A DNA stretch of 64,000 nt, taken from contig NZ_DLHN01000029.1 in the NCBI RefSeq assembly GCF_002483235.1, positions 60,812 to 124,811 on the forward strand. Direction: 5' to 3'. Under the pieces are notes generated by a model. It made no database searches, had not been told where the DNA came from, and saw only the letters and a program-made list of their open reading frames with translations. This DNA comes from Pedobacter glucosidilyticus (GTDB lineage Bacteria; Bacteroidota; Bacteroidia; Sphingobacteriales; Sphingobacteriaceae). This document shows, piece by piece, positions 63,350 through 64,000 of this stretch (position 1 is its first letter; the number at the start of each line of letters is the position of its first letter). The position numbers and the translations under genes are program-made.

Positions 63350-63871
63350 ATGAGGCTAACTCTACTTGGATTATTTTTTACGCTTATCATCTCTGGTGCT
63401 TATGGTCAGAATATAGACCAACAAACCATTAATATAGGCGGAAACACTTTCAAATCGGCACAATATCAATTTGATTGGAGTATCGGTGAAGGCAGTTCTA
63501 TAAACTCTTTTACCAGTCAAAATAAATTATTGATAACTTCGGGCTTACTACAACCTAAGTATATTCCAACTTTTATAGTCCCTTATACAGGGCAATCATG
63601 GACTAAAGAAGAAGTCGTTATATATCCTTTACCTACAAAAGATTTTTTTGACATCAAATTTGAACTTAACAGTATTGGAGAAATAAATCTCAAACTTATT
63701 GATCAGTATGGCAGACCCATACAAACCAGAGTTCTTAATTACACTTTAAATAGTAAACCAGAAAGATTTGATATTTCTAATTTAGCGCCTGGTATTTATT
63801 ACCTAACAGCTCGTATGGGTCTACCTTTCTCTCCTACTAAAAACGGAAGTTTTAAAATTATCAAGCTTTAA
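63350..63871 (+). CDS. Small secreted protein with T9SS sorting tail
   Basis: A 173-aa protein. The signal peptide is 1-20 (LLGLFFTLIISGAYGQ). A short mature part of unknown type (TINIGGNTFKSAQYQFDWSIGEG) follows. The C-terminal T9SS type A domain has VIYPLPTKDFFDIKFEL (PNP changed to PLP), KLIDQYGRPIQ and LAPGIYYLTARMG. Almost the whole protein is the tail, so it is an unusually small cargo. ATG 63350 is chosen so that the signal peptide starts at the N-terminus; an in-frame start at 63329 would add 7 residues. The next secreted gene starts 10 bp later. Confidence 0.8.
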   Translation: MRLTLLGLFFTLIISGAYGQNIDQQTINIGGNTFKSAQYQFDWSIGEGSSINSFTSQNKLLITSGLLQPKYIPTFIVPYTGQSWTKEEVVIYPLPTKDFFDIKFELNSIGEINLKLIDQYGRPIQTRVLNYTLNSKPERFDISNLAPGIYYLTARMGLPFSPTKNGSFKIIKL

Positions 63872-63881
63872 ATAATACGAT

Positions 63882-64000
63882 ATGAGAAAAGTTCTACTTG
63901 CAGTATTGCTTACTTTATTTTTTGCTAGCTCATTATGGGCTCAAGCTCCACTACAGCTCAACTTTCAGGCTGTAGCCAGAAATGACAGGGGAGAGCCTAT
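63882..64000 (+). CDS. Secreted protein, 5' end only (cut by window edge)
   Basis: Only the first 39 codons are in the window. The signal peptide is MRKVLLAVLLTLFFASSLWA, then QAPLQLNFQAVARNDRGEP. The LNFQAVARN block is the common start of long Bacteroidota surface proteins with repeats and T9SS tails. It starts 10 bp after the small T9SS protein, so the two are probably one operon. Confidence 0.8.
   Translation, partial: MRKVLLAVLLTLFFASSLWAQAPLQLNFQAVARNDRGEP

Noticed and set aside
1..64000. tRNA, rRNA or tmRNA genes
   Set aside because: Reading both strands I found no cloverleaf with a T-loop GTTCRA core in a suitable setting. A tRNAscan run would be the proper test.

Overview
The window looks like chromosome from a Bacteroidota bacterium of the Sphingobacteriaceae, most likely Pedobacter or a close relative. 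It is AT-rich. Several genes carry TAnnTTTG -7 boxes, which is the Bacteroidota promoter type. It also carries type IX secretion genes (porU, porV, gldJ), secreted proteins with T9SS sorting tails, an RND pump fused to its own outer-membrane factor, an IPExxxVDY-family protein and DUF1080 / Gfo-Idh-MocA sugar genes. No rRNA, tRNA or CRISPR was found. The genus is an inference; no marker-gene comparison could be run.

Layout. 0-1 kb: three tandem ~70-bp repeats, then a frameshifted IS200-like transposase. 1-5.6 kb: a secreted esterase, a five-PAS histidine kinase with no response regulator beside it, and a divergent ROK-family protein. 5.6-14.5 kb (minus strand): heavy-metal RND efflux adaptor and pump-OMF fusion, lnt, a RelE/ParE toxin-antitoxin pair and rsmI. 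14.7-19 kb: serS, then DUF4112, DUF389 and an unrecognised protein with a kinase-like Asp motif. 19-27.4 kb: a sugar module of two Gfo/Idh/MocA oxidoreductases and a double-DUF1080 protein, facing a PIG-L deacetylase, an overlooked 43-aa membrane protein and a sodium:solute symporter that overlap one another. 27.4-34.3 kb: gldJ divergent from porU-porV. 34.3-40.5 kb: ispF, a YbjQ-family protein, a 50-aa Cys-rich membrane protein, typA, a four-helix-bundle membrane protein, a DUF4349 lipoprotein and an M48 metalloprotease.

40.5-43 kb is an accessory patch. It holds a REP-associated tyrosine transposase (RAYT) inside inverted REP-like hairpins, a 224-bp internally deleted copy of the same element, further REP-like hairpins, twin small membrane proteins and gene fragments. 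It ends with a diverged copy of the last 16 codons of the M48 gene. 43-52 kb: nrdJ (class II ribonucleotide reductase), a secreted beta-helix T9SS protein with a divergent AraC regulator, a small lipoprotein, and pyk. The 3' end of pyk occurs three times here: the real end, a perfect 73-bp copy at 49974-50046, and an older copy with a matching terminator at 46647-46716. The accessory genes lie between these copies.

52-64 kb is mostly housekeeping: acpP-fabF-rnc, metA, yicC-gmk-nadD, a second RelE/ParE pair, miaE and another Gfo/Idh/MocA oxidoreductase. A cluster of fast-evolving small lipoproteins interrupts it at 56.4-58.6 kb. The right edge carries a T9SS-sorted protein and the start of another secreted protein.

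The most notable result is a pattern seen twice, behind the M48 gene and behind pyk. A strain-variable module sits directly downstream of a conserved gene, and a displaced, diverged copy of that gene's 3' end marks the far side. This fits modules being swapped in by recombination at gene 3' ends. The RAYT element with its internally deleted copy, and two AraC-type operator repeats 21 bp apart, are further concrete observations.
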